Source: an uncultured Sulfurovum sp.
GTDB taxonomy: Bacteria; Campylobacterota; Campylobacteria; Campylobacterales; Sulfurovaceae
Direction of reading: 5' to 3'
DNA: 64,000 nt
NCBI GenBank assembly: GCA_947311605.1
Contig: CAMZLC010000058.1
Span: 18,387 to 82,386 of the forward strand
This document shows, piece by piece, positions 37,981 through 46,678 of this stretch (the first letter of the stretch is position 1; every line of letters begins with the position of its first letter). Below the pieces are notes generated by a model that worked only from the letters and a program-made list of their open reading frames with translations, did not search any database and was not told the DNA's origin. The translations under genes were made by a program, and so were the position numbers.

Positions 37981-38718
37981 TCATTGCTGTAAATACAAAA
38001 ACTCTGCTATCTGAAAATCCAGTTCAGAATCTATATCCACGGCCTCAATTTCAGGAAGAACAACAGCCTTAGATTGTTGCCCCAGCCAGTGCCCCTTAGG
38101 ACAACCACCCTCCATAAGCCTGCCACCACGTAAGTAAAAACCACCAGTAATATAAAAAGCCTCCTTTCTATCCTGTCGTCTCTTAACTTTTTCAGAATTT
38201 GCAGAGCATGTGGGGCAGAATGATGACAAAGATCCGTCCTTGGCAATGCTTTTAGCAATATATGGATGCCCCTGAGTAAATTGAGCGATGGTACAAACAC
38301 TATCACAACCACTATTAATCATGATTTGAATAGCTTTTTCCATAGATTCTTTAGATAAAAAAGGTGCTGTGGGCTGAAGCGATATTATCGCATCATATTT
38401 TACCCCTTTGTCCAAATAGAATTTATACGAATGGTATATCACCTGGGCAAGCTGTGCGGTATCACTTGCAAGTTCAGGCGGGCGTATAAAAGGTACTTCG
38501 ATACCAGCCTTTTTAGCAATAGCCATCAATTCCTGATCTTCTGTGGAAATAATAACCTTATCTATCGCATGAACCTGATGGGCAGTATGCGCAATATGGG
38601 CGATAAGCGGCTTGTCTCCAAGAGTACGTAGATTTTTTCTTGGAACACCTTTTGAGCCACCTCTAGCAGGTATTACTGCAAGAACCTTAAAACTGTTATC
38701 TGACTTGGAATCATTCAT
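37981..38718 (-). CDS. NeuA-type CMP-acylneuraminate cytidylyltransferase family protein
   Basis: 245 residues. The N-terminus has LAVIPARGGSKGVPRKNL at about 14-31, the CTP-binding signature of CMP-sialate and CMP-Kdo synthetases. Next come IISTEDQELMAIAKKAG and IISLQPTAPF, then the region holding the metal-binding aspartates. The expected product is a CMP-activated 2-keto-3-deoxy acid. The sugar acid is not known; the pse pathway further right uses a different (SpsF-type) enzyme. ATGA overlap with the DapA-like gene suggests that both act in one pathway. Confidence 0.9.
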   Translation of the reverse strand: MNDSKSDNSFKVLAVIPARGGSKGVPRKNLRTLGDKPLIAHIAHTAHQVHAIDKVIISTEDQELMAIAKKAGIEVPFIRPPELASDTAQLAQVIYHSYKFYLDKGVKYDAIISLQPTAPFLSKESMEKAIQIMINSGCDSVCTIAQFTQGHPYIAKSIAKDGSLSSFCPTCSANSEKVKRRQDRKEAFYITGGFYLRGGRLMEGGCPKGHWLGQQSKAVVLPEIEAVDIDSELDFQIAEFLYLQQ

Positions 38719-39677
38719 ATCTTCGTTGTAATGCCTGTTTCTGTCACTGCTTCCAAAATGATTTTTTTATGATGATCACTCAACTGTTCACCTGGGATTC
38801 TCACAGGTCCAGATGGAAGTCCAACTATCCTCATAACTTCTTTAAATCCACGATATCCAGTTAAGCGAATAACATTTGCCAATGGCCATTCCTTATTCAC
38901 CAAATCAATTGCTTTTTCGTAAGAGCCCTCTTTTACAAAATTGAAAAAGTTTTCTTCATGGTCAGGATCAAACCATGCATAGTTGGTATGCCTAGCGGAT
39001 GCCCCCCATATCAATGACCACAGTTGTAAGGGCTTATGCAGGCCATCATAGCTGGCAACTTTCTGACCAAGCGTACTATAAATCGCCTGCCTGGCACATG
39101 GGTCAGCCATATGGATTTTTAAGCAGACAATATTTTCAATTTGTGAAATTCTTTCTAAAGCATCATAGGAAAGACCGAGACCATTCCCAAAAAGCTTATC
39201 ATGAAAAACCAGAGGTGCACCTGTATCAACCGCAAACTTTTCCATATAATCAACATAATAATCATCGTGTCTATCTGCAGAATATCCTGATCGCAAATAC
39301 TTGCAGTTAAAGAAGGTGCTGCCTTCTTTAATGGGAACGGGCATTACAACAATGGCGGTAGCCCCAGCATCATAAAGCATTTTAGCCTCAGTAGTCTGTT
39401 CTTCCCCCCATCCCCCACCAACAGCTTGAGCTAAAACGATTCCATTGTCACCAACCGCCAAAGACACTGTTTTGGTTACTTCAATCCGTTCACTTAAAGT
39501 CATAAATCCAAATTCTGAAGCAGAATGCGCCAGATAAAAGACCTTCATATTATGCTCTAAAAGAAAAGAAATGTGATCACGATATCCCTGTAAATTTACA
39601 GACAGATCTTTATTAAATTGACCAGGTACAGGCACAACATTGCCGATAATTTTATTTCCAACAGTTTGAAAGTCCAT
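38715..39677 (-). CDS. Divergent DapA/NanA-family aldolase
   Basis: 320 residues, TIM-barrel class I aldolase family. The Schiff-base lysine is Lys187 in IVCLKIHM. The strand that normally ends in YNxP with the catalytic tyrosine reads LVFHDKLFG (156-164), so the tyrosine is missing. The carboxylate-binding GTTGE loop is replaced by AHSASEFG (50-57). These changes suggest a substrate other than aspartate semialdehyde or ordinary sialic acid. It could join pyruvate to a sugar aldehyde or cleave a 2-keto-3-deoxy acid. Its gene is coupled to the NeuA-like gene. Confidence 0.83.
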   Translation of the reverse strand: MDFQTVGNKIIGNVVPVPGQFNKDLSVNLQGYRDHISFLLEHNMKVFYLAHSASEFGFMTLSERIEVTKTVSLAVGDNGIVLAQAVGGGWGEEQTTEAKMLYDAGATAIVVMPVPIKEGSTFFNCKYLRSGYSADRHDDYYVDYMEKFAVDTGAPLVFHDKLFGNGLGLSYDALERISQIENIVCLKIHMADPCARQAIYSTLGQKVASYDGLHKPLQLWSLIWGASARHTNYAWFDPDHEENFFNFVKEGSYEKAIDLVNKEWPLANVIRLTGYRGFKEVMRIVGLPSGPVRIPGEQLSDHHKKIILEAVTETGITTKI

Positions 39678-39709
39678 AATGTATCGATAGATTAAAAGTT
39701 ATAGTTCCG

Positions 39710-41047
39710 TTAAGAACATTTGGTTTCTATATATTCTGCAATTTTGAGCTTGAGAGTAGATTCAATACAAAATTTTTCTATATCATTGTCCACATCAATG
39801 AGTCCAACTTTTTTACCTAGTTTTTTTCCACCATAAATAGCTTCTGGGTGAGTAAGACATCCAAGCCCCATGATACCACGATACAAAGGGGTCTTTAACT
39901 TTGATGGTACCATACCTTCATCGACCCTTATCAGCTCATCACCTTCAGGCCGCCAAAGAGATCCGTATTCCCGATAGGCAGCAATCACACTATCATATCC
40001 ACCGTGGAGAAGTCCTTCAATCATCCGGTCTATTAATTTATCCGACCGAAATGGAAACTCTTCCTCCAATAAAAAAATTAAATCGGGATAATAGTTTTTG
40101 TCAGCCAATTGATCCAGTACATATTTGTAAACCTGGACTAATGAAATATAGGGAAAAGATAGATCTTTTGGCCTCAATATAGCAGTTGTGTTCAGCTTGT
40201 CTGCGATATCAATCGTTTCATTATTATCAGAAGCAATAACAATCTTGTTTAGCAACTTTGATTTTTTTGCATTTGCAATGGTTTTTTCTATCAAATATCG
40301 GCCGTTTATCTTTCTGGGAGCACCTCTTGAAGGAATAATAGCAACAATATTAAGTCCTTCTAAAACACAACTATATTTTTGATTATGAATTTGTTCCAGT
40401 ATTCTAACTATCCCCTTTGCCCTGGTTACATTTCGTCCCTGGTTGATACCATGGTAGTGATAAACACTAGCCTCTGGTTCATAAATTATTTGATATCCAT
40501 TTTTTAGAATCTTCTGAGCCCAGATTCTATCTTCTATATGATCAGCTCCTTCATCAAAAGGAAATTCATCCCAGACAACACGCTTCACCATACTGTTTGC
40601 ATTATGAAAAAAAGGATCTTTCTTTTGATACTTTTTGTCCAAACCGAAAATATTTATAAGATCACGTTTATCTAAGTCACTCGTAAAAGAAAGTGGCTCT
40701 TGCCGGCCATAGACACCTGCAGTTTCAGGGGAAGTGAAATTTCTAACTAAATTCTCCAGCCAATACTGATCAACAGGGATACAATGTGCTGAAATAACAA
40801 CAAAGTACTCGCCTGTAGACGCCTGAACCCCAAGATTGATAGCATAACCAGGTTTAAAAACATCAGCTTCATAACGTATAACATTTACATCAAAAGCCTT
40901 GGCTTTTTCGATGGTACGATCCGTACTCTTGTTATCAACCAGAACAACTTCAATATCCTGAATAGATTGACTAAAAATGGCATCTAAACATGAAGTAATC
41001 CATTTTTCTTCATTTCTAGATCTAATGATTATGGATATTTTCTTCAT
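39710..41047 (-). CDS. Fusion of a GT2 glycosyltransferase and a cytidylyltransferase
   Basis: 445 residues. Residues 3-215 are a GT2 domain: ISIIIRSRNEEKW, VVLVDNKSTDRT and, for the acceptor side, GADHIEDRIWAQK. From about 232 a second domain starts with NIVAIIPSRGAPRKINGRYL, the NTP-binding signature of CMP-sugar synthetases, followed by IVIASDNNETIDIA and LIFLLEEEFPF. The fused domain suggests that one protein activates a sugar acid with CTP and a partner domain transfers it or a related sugar. No frameshift or stop separates the two parts, so the fusion looks genuine. Specificity is unknown. Confidence 0.85.
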   Translation of the reverse strand: MKKISIIIRSRNEEKWITSCLDAIFSQSIQDIEVVLVDNKSTDRTIEKAKAFDVNVIRYEADVFKPGYAINLGVQASTGEYFVVISAHCIPVDQYWLENLVRNFTSPETAGVYGRQEPLSFTSDLDKRDLINIFGLDKKYQKKDPFFHNANSMVKRVVWDEFPFDEGADHIEDRIWAQKILKNGYQIIYEPEASVYHYHGINQGRNVTRAKGIVRILEQIHNQKYSCVLEGLNIVAIIPSRGAPRKINGRYLIEKTIANAKKSKLLNKIVIASDNNETIDIADKLNTTAILRPKDLSFPYISLVQVYKYVLDQLADKNYYPDLIFLLEEEFPFRSDKLIDRMIEGLLHGGYDSVIAAYREYGSLWRPEGDELIRVDEGMVPSKLKTPLYRGIMGLGCLTHPEAIYGGKKLGKKVGLIDVDNDIEKFCIESTLKLKIAEYIETKCS

Positions 41048-41086
41048 ATGTTTCTCTTTCCAGGTTCATTTAAAACCAACCTGCCT

Positions 41087-41725
41087 TCAGTCTTTAAAAT
41101 CTTCATCAATATATTTCGAGATATCACCTTCTATCCTTTCTAAATCCAAGTTAAAAAAAGACGCATTTTGTTTAATTCGCTCTTCAGGCCAATCCCACCA
41201 TTGAATGGTTTCAAGTTGATCGATAATATCTTGACTGAACCTCCAACGATGCTGACGGCTTGGATTACCGTAATTAACAGAATAAGAAGCAATATTTTTA
41301 GTTAGCACACTTCCTGCTCCGATCACAGCCCCATTCCCAATTGACACACCAGGTAATATTGTTACATTTTCCCCTATCCAGACATTATGTCCAAGAACAA
41401 CAGGTCCATTGGTTTTGACAATACTCTTAAACCCATGTTTTCGTTGAAATCCTATCTGCACATTTGGATAACAAGTGTGATGATCTGTTGTTAAAATATG
41501 TATCCCATATCCCAATGCACAATATCTTCCGATAACACAATTTTCACTCCCGCGTATATTAATCGCACCATTTATTCTACTGTAATCTCCAATCTCAATT
41601 CGTGGACATTGAATAACAGATTCCATTGGCAACCGAACATCATTACCCAGTATAATTTCAATTTTCCTGCCTGGATCTACAACCAGTTCCATTTCAGGGA
41701 GTAATGACATTCCGTATTCCATCAA
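41087..41725 (-). CDS. Hexapeptide-repeat acyltransferase (WbbJ/CatB-like)
   Basis: 212 residues from the first ATG. The left-handed beta helix shows repeats such as [17 protein letters not shown] and [25 protein letters not shown], and [12 protein letters not shown] carries the catalytic-type histidine. It probably adds an acetyl or other acyl group to a sugar. It overlaps the DAHP-synthase-like gene by 32 nt; Met12 at 41692 directly follows that gene's stop and may be the real start. No clear Shine-Dalgarno sequence decides between them. Confidence 0.82.
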   Translation of the reverse strand: MMEYGMSLLPEMELVVDPGRKIEIILGNDVRLPMESVIQCPRIEIGDYSRINGAINIRGSENCVIGRYCALGYGIHILTTDHHTCYPNVQIGFQRKHGFKSIVKTNGPVVLGHNVWIGENVTILPGVSIGNGAVIGAGSVLTKNIASYSVNYGNPSRQHRWRFSQDIIDQLETIQWWDWPEERIKQNASFFNLDLERIEGDISKYIDEDFKD

Positions 41726-42614
41726 GTTCGCTTACAAGATTACTAAAATCAGAAAAACCTAATGCCTGTAGTGGATCAACCCATGCCTGTTCTGGATCAG
41801 GATGAACTTCAATTAGCAAACCGTCTGCACCTGCTGCAATAGCAGCACGAGACATGGCAGCAACATATTTTCGCTTAAAAGTAGCATGACTGGGGTCAAT
41901 GATTACTGGGACAGAAGGCGCATATTCTTTAAGAGCTGGAATAGCCTGAATATCCAAAATTGCACGAGAATCAACATTATGTGTATGAGCAACAGAGACG
42001 CCTCTTTCGCAAATGGCAAAATTATGTTTTCCGCGCGCCTCAAAATGTTCACAAACTCCTAATAAAGAACGTAAACTTTCTCCATAATGGCGTTTAATAA
42101 GTAGCGGTTTAGCCGTTTTAGCTAAAACCTCTATTAAATCCATATTAAACATGTGCCGATATCCTATTTGAAACATATCAACATAGTCGGTCATCATATC
42201 AATGGAAGAGGCATAAGTTATTTCAGAAACGACTGCTAATCCGTATTTTTCACCAGCTTCTCTGAGATAAGCCAATCGTTTCTCTGCCGCCTTAAACATT
42301 TCAGGTAAAGTCATCACAACATTGCGATCAAGGCCAGTGCCTTTTGCACCCGCATCAGGCTGCCCAAGAGGATCTCCGTAGGGAAAAGTCAAAGGTTTAA
42401 AAACGCCACCTCGCAACATAGTAGCTCCAGCCTCTTTAACAGCCTTTGCAGTTTCAAGAATTTGATCGCGGCTCTCTACTGTGCATGGCCCGGCCATATG
42501 GGTTAATTCCTTGCCACCAATTTCTACATTACCCGCAATAACCTCACGTTTATAATCCTGCCGACATACAAGAGGGATATTATTTTGCAGATCACTTTCT
42601 GATATATCTTTCAT
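41694..42614 (-). CDS. Divergent DAHP-synthase-like protein (AroF/type I-beta family)
   Basis: 306 residues. The fold is clear: AGPCTVES at 41-48, LRGGVFKP at 67-74, [42 protein letters not shown] and [11 protein letters not shown]. The key loop, usually KPRTSPYSFQG in this family, is KPLTFPYGD (73-81) and is followed by an unusual insertion ([14 protein letters not shown]). The arginine that holds the phosphoenolpyruvate/erythrose-4-phosphate part is therefore absent here. It may make a related 3-deoxy-ulosonate rather than DAHP. It sits between an acyltransferase and the AroE-like gene. Confidence 0.85.
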   Translation of the reverse strand: MKDISESDLQNNIPLVCRQDYKREVIAGNVEIGGKELTHMAGPCTVESRDQILETAKAVKEAGATMLRGGVFKPLTFPYGDPLGQPDAGAKGTGLDRNVVMTLPEMFKAAEKRLAYLREAGEKYGLAVVSEITYASSIDMMTDYVDMFQIGYRHMFNMDLIEVLAKTAKPLLIKRHYGESLRSLLGVCEHFEARGKHNFAICERGVSVAHTHNVDSRAILDIQAIPALKEYAPSVPVIIDPSHATFKRKYVAAMSRAAIAAGADGLLIEVHPDPEQAWVDPLQALGFSDFSNLVSELDGIRNVITP

Positions 42615-42672
42615 TTGGTGTCCTTATTTAATATATGAATGCTATGATTTACTTTAATCAGTAAAACGTTTG

Positions 42673-43722
42673 TCAAACCTTTGCCATTGTACTTCTTACC
42701 AAGTCACGATCAGATAACCGCAACTTTGCAGCAACAGTGGCCATATCATATGCAATAACAGCCTGCTCTAGGTTCATTTCTCTACCATTAAGAGTGTTGC
42801 AACCTGCCAGACCAGCCAGGAAAAGTAAAACTGTTTCTTCAGGTTGATATATAATATCAAAAACCATAGGACTGTCTGCGGCAATGAGTATCTCCATTGC
42901 CTGGTTGAGGTTTTTCTTTACAGACTCTCTCACCTGCCGACAATATGCTCTCTCCCCTTCATCTGTATTCACTGGAACATTTGCAGTTTTGTCGATTGAG
43001 CCGATAGAAGTATATGGCCGGAGACTTATAAATCCTCCTCCATCCCGAAGCATATTTTCAAATCCAATTGAAGAACAATTAATAATAATATCAGTATTAG
43101 CAACATCGCTAGTGTTTATTGGCCAGCCAATAGAAGAACTCTTGCAAACATCTCCTAATTTATCTGCGAGTATCATCGCAGAATGCTCATTCCTGTTGGA
43201 TAATAATATTGTCCCCTGTGCCCCGATCTCATTGGCAACGTACGTGGCAACGGCACTTCCTGCACCACCTGTACCAATTAATAGTATTTTCTTCCCATTG
43301 AGATCTTCACCATTTTTCTTGAGTTTTTCCGTGAGGCTCCACAAAGCACCTGCACCATCTGTATTCGTTCCAACCAACCCCGCTTGACTTCGATAGATAC
43401 AATTAACAGCACCTATTATTTTTGCTTCAGGCTGAACCTTATCCAAAAATGGTAATATCTCTACTTTATACGGCATTGTAACCGCACCACCGATAAAACG
43501 AGAATCATCTTTCAAGGCAGCTACTACATACTCCAACCGGTTAGGTGGTAAATCCATTGGGTGCATAAAAGCAGAAATATCTTCCCGCTGAAAAGCAGCA
43601 TTCCACAACAATGGTGAACGGGCCCCCTGTGAAGGCGATTCACCAAGAATTGCTGCATAATAGCGCGTTGCGCCAAAATCTAAAGTATCGCCATTACTTA
43701 GTAAAGAAGTTAATTGATTCAT
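42673..43722 (-). CDS. Divergent shikimate-dehydrogenase-like oxidoreductase (AroE family)
   Basis: 349 residues, longer than the usual 270-290. Conserved catalytic-type residues are Lys86 (VTMPYKVEI) and Asp122 (GTNTDGAGA), and the NADP loop is GTGGAGSAV at 150-158. The substrate loop HSxSP at the N-terminus reads GARSP (33-37), so one of the two shikimate-binding serines is an alanine. This suggests a carbocyclic or open-chain substrate other than shikimate. No aroB or aroD is found in the window, so a complete shikimate pathway is not encoded here. Confidence 0.84.
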   Translation of the reverse strand: MNQLTSLLSNGDTLDFGATRYYAAILGESPSQGARSPLLWNAAFQREDISAFMHPMDLPPNRLEYVVAALKDDSRFIGGAVTMPYKVEILPFLDKVQPEAKIIGAVNCIYRSQAGLVGTNTDGAGALWSLTEKLKKNGEDLNGKKILLIGTGGAGSAVATYVANEIGAQGTILLSNRNEHSAMILADKLGDVCKSSSIGWPINTSDVANTDIIINCSSIGFENMLRDGGGFISLRPYTSIGSIDKTANVPVNTDEGERAYCRQVRESVKKNLNQAMEILIAADSPMVFDIIYQPEETVLLFLAGLAGCNTLNGREMNLEQAVIAYDMATVAAKLRLSDRDLVRSTMAKV

Positions 43723-43757
43723 ATTCTATTACCTCTTCCAAAAGAACCGGAGTGGTT

Positions 43758-44813
43758 TTATCGACCGAGTTTATCAGAGAGTAGTCGATCTTTCATTGCG
43801 ATCCAACCTCCCGTTTCAACACTTTTATAGAGAGCATGAACAAAATTAACAACTGGCAAACTGGCAGTACCAGTAATTGGAGGATCTATCCTGCCAGCAG
43901 CGAGTCTGTCAATTATTTCCTGCATCAAAGGACCATGGGATAAGCCATATCCAGTTGGCACTTCCTGGGAATAATCAGTTGGAATTGTAGTATCTTCCGG
44001 GATCTTCTCAACAAAATCCCAGGTATCAATGTTGTTTAGAGCAATACCGCCAATTACTGCCAGTCCTTTTTCTCCAACAATGGACATGGATGCTTCAAAA
44101 TCTTCAGGCCTGGCTGCAGTGGTTGCCTCGATGGCACCTAAAGCACCGCTTTCAAAAAGTAACGAACCAACCATTGTATCTTCTGCTTCAAGATCATTTA
44201 GAGCATTCGTCTTGAGAGCACATACCTTCGCGACCGGGCCACAAACCCACTGTAAAGCATCAAGATGATGAATAGCCTGCTGATTAATAACACCACCATC
44301 CATTTTCCAGGTACCATGCCAACCATCTTCATAATAATCCTGATAACGACACCAGCGAAGACGAATAGTGGCCAGCACGATCTTACCAAATCGACCAGCA
44401 TCAAAAGTTTCTTTGAGTTTAATCATGGCAGGATTAAGGCGATTCTGGAAAATCACTGCATACATCAAGCCCTTTTCAGCTGCAAGCTTCTCATCTTTTA
44501 ATACTTGATCTGGCAATAAAGCTGGTGGTTTTTCAACAATTACATGTTTGCCGGCATTAAGTGCCGCCTGGACATGTCTATGATGATTTCCTGATTCTGT
44601 TGCAATTAAAATAACATCAACATCTTTCCTCAAAAACAACTCTGTATCATCGGTCAGTGGAACTGCATCAAACAAAGCTGCAGTTTTCTCAGCTTTTTCT
44701 AAATCTTTATCACAAACTGCTGTGATTACAGCCCCTTGAAGTTCGTTAAGGAAAACATCATTATATCTATTTTGTACAACACGACCTGCTGCAAGTATCC
44801 CGATCCGTATCAC
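43758..44813 (-). CDS. Gfo/Idh/MocA-family oxidoreductase
   Basis: 351 residues. The N-terminal Rossmann domain reads RIGILAAGRVVQNRYNDVF, and VILIATESGNHHRHVQAALNAGKHVIVEKPPAL carries the EKP motif of this family. The C-terminal half shows the usual INQQAIHHLDALQWVCG substrate face. It is likely an NAD(P)-dependent dehydrogenase of a sugar, inositol or nucleotide sugar. The start is GTG at 44813, with GAGAGG six bases upstream. It is the first gene of the 36.8-44.8 kb island downstream of the ABC exporter. Confidence 0.88.
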   Translation of the reverse strand: MIRIGILAAGRVVQNRYNDVFLNELQGAVITAVCDKDLEKAEKTAALFDAVPLTDDTELFLRKDVDVILIATESGNHHRHVQAALNAGKHVIVEKPPALLPDQVLKDEKLAAEKGLMYAVIFQNRLNPAMIKLKETFDAGRFGKIVLATIRLRWCRYQDYYEDGWHGTWKMDGGVINQQAIHHLDALQWVCGPVAKVCALKTNALNDLEAEDTMVGSLLFESGALGAIEATTAARPEDFEASMSIVGEKGLAVIGGIALNNIDTWDFVEKIPEDTTIPTDYSQEVPTGYGLSHGPLMQEIIDRLAAGRIDPPITGTASLPVVNFVHALYKSVETGGWIAMKDRLLSDKLGR

Positions 44814-44839
44814 TGTTTACCTCTCATTAATAAGCAAAA

Positions 44840-46624
44840 TCAACTAATAATGCACTGGTTCTCGCACATCCTGGAGAAGCGGGAACCTTTTCGTTCCAAC
44901 AATTCATCCCAGGATCCTTTTTCAATTATTTTCCCATCTTCAACAATATAGATAATATCACAGATTTTCAACGTCGATAGGCGATGTGCCACAAGAATCA
45001 TAGTCTTGCTACCTAACATTGCCTGTATACTGTTCTGAATAGATTTTTCAGATTCAGTATCGAGTGCTGATGTCGCTTCGTCAAATATCAAAATTTCTCG
45101 AGACAAATACAGCTCCCTGGCAATGGAGATACGCTGGCGCTGCCCACCTGACAACTTAACCCCCTTATCTCCAACTTTGGTGGAATAGCCCTCTGGAGCT
45201 TGCTCAATCAACTCATTGCAATTTGCCATATTCACGGCTTGGTAAACACGTTTCCATTCCTGCTCTGTATCTCTAAACTTCATCAAGGTGATGTTATTCA
45301 GAATGGTATCATTAAACACAACCGGTTCCTGAGTAATATACCCGAAAAGAGAACGTAACGAGTACATATCAATATCATTATAAGATTTTCCGTCAAGCAG
45401 AACATTCCCTTTGGAGGGAACAACCAAGCCAGTAATAAGATCAAGAATGGTGGTTTTACCAGACCCTGACGGCCCGGCAATACCAATACAGGTGTTTTTT
45501 TGAATATTAATACTTACACTTTTTAGTATTATATCCTCACCATAAGCGACATTAACACAATCAACAGACAAGGATGAATTAAAACCATTTATACAGGTCC
45601 CATACGTCCTTTCCTGGTTAACCGCTAAAGCTTTCTTTGCAATTTCGACCGTACGTACGCCACCAATCATACCGCAAAAACTTTGCCATCGTTCCTGAGC
45701 CAAAAAAAGATAGGTAATACCTTTATGAATAAAAAGAACAGGAATCAGTGCAGTTATTACACTTTGTCCTCGAATTTCCACAATATAATAAAAAACGACG
45801 AGAAAGAGCAGGATTTTGATAAAGGCAAAAGTAGAATTCGTGAAGGCGTTAAGGAGTTGGGTTGAAAACATCAACCTTGTATTTACCTTTATTTCATTAG
45901 TTAGGGAGGCCGATACAGTTGCTGCATTGCCAGTAGATTTCAAGTATTTAAAATAATGAATGAATTGAATAAAGAAATCCTGGATTTTGGCATTTGAATT
46001 TGCCAATTCAAATGAAAATCCCGAGGACAATATCCGAATTTTCTTAAACAGAAAATGTACTGTTGCACCCGCTGAGATAATAATTATTGTAAAATACAGA
46101 TTAATAGCTAGCGACATCGACAAAAATACCATTGCTGAACAAAGTGCAACCACGACTTCAGAATAGCGGCGAAAGGACCCTATTGTGGTATCGCACTCCT
46201 TATTCACAATATTATTAAAATATCCTGTCGTAGTATTGACAAAATAGCTGTATTTCATCTTGCTATATTCAACAGCAAAATATGTCTTCAGTTCCCTGAG
46301 GAAAGAATTAATGATATAGAGACGGGATACTTCCTGGAATAAGTAAAAAACTGATTTCAGGAAAAATACAATAACAATAAAAATTATCAGCGAAGAAAAC
46401 GTCTTCTCAAGGTTAAAAAAATCTAATATTGTTGTAAGAATTCTAGAAATATAATCTTGCGAATCAACCTTTGAGTTCAAGGTCAAAAGAGGAACGACAC
46501 TAGCAATACCCAGGCTTTCTAATAGTGTTGCAATAAGGGACAACACTATAAACAGGTAAAATGACCAACCAGTATAACTTCTAAAAACAGAAAAATAATA
46601 TCCAAAAGAACCAAGTTTCAACAT
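44840..46624 (-). CDS. ABC exporter with fused membrane and ATPase domains (MsbA/PglK-like)
   Basis: 594 residues. Six membrane segments lie in the first 310 residues. The ATPase has Walker A GPSGSGKTTI, Q-loop YITQEPVVF, signature LSGGQRQRIS and Walker B ILIFDEATSALD, followed by the VAHRLST switch. Half-transporters of this form flip lipid-linked oligosaccharides (PglK) or lipid A (MsbA). Here, among glycan genes, flipping of an undecaprenyl-diphosphate oligosaccharide is the likely role. The locus then has two independent export routes: this one and Wzm/Wzt. Confidence 0.9.
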   Translation of the reverse strand: MLKLGSFGYYFSVFRSYTGWSFYLFIVLSLIATLLESLGIASVVPLLTLNSKVDSQDYISRILTTILDFFNLEKTFSSLIIFIVIVFFLKSVFYLFQEVSRLYIINSFLRELKTYFAVEYSKMKYSYFVNTTTGYFNNIVNKECDTTIGSFRRYSEVVVALCSAMVFLSMSLAINLYFTIIIISAGATVHFLFKKIRILSSGFSFELANSNAKIQDFFIQFIHYFKYLKSTGNAATVSASLTNEIKVNTRLMFSTQLLNAFTNSTFAFIKILLFLVVFYYIVEIRGQSVITALIPVLFIHKGITYLFLAQERWQSFCGMIGGVRTVEIAKKALAVNQERTYGTCINGFNSSLSVDCVNVAYGEDIILKSVSINIQKNTCIGIAGPSGSGKTTILDLITGLVVPSKGNVLLDGKSYNDIDMYSLRSLFGYITQEPVVFNDTILNNITLMKFRDTEQEWKRVYQAVNMANCNELIEQAPEGYSTKVGDKGVKLSGGQRQRISIARELYLSREILIFDEATSALDTESEKSIQNSIQAMLGSKTMILVAHRLSTLKICDIIYIVEDGKIIEKGSWDELLERKGSRFSRMCENQCIIS

Positions 46625-46678
46625 TCAGAGACACTTATTAAGCTTTGAAAATATTGGTAAATTTTCAGTTCACTACGG

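Noticed and set aside
37981..38718. Assigning this NeuA-like gene to the pse pathway as PseF
   Set aside because: The pse genes are 14 kb away and have their own SpsF-type cytidylyltransferase; overlap with the DapA-like gene ties this one to the other island.
42884..43387. Plus-strand open frame of 167 codons inside the AroE-like gene
   Set aside because: It is antisense to a gene with clear motifs, has no recognisable domain and no convincing ribosome binding site.
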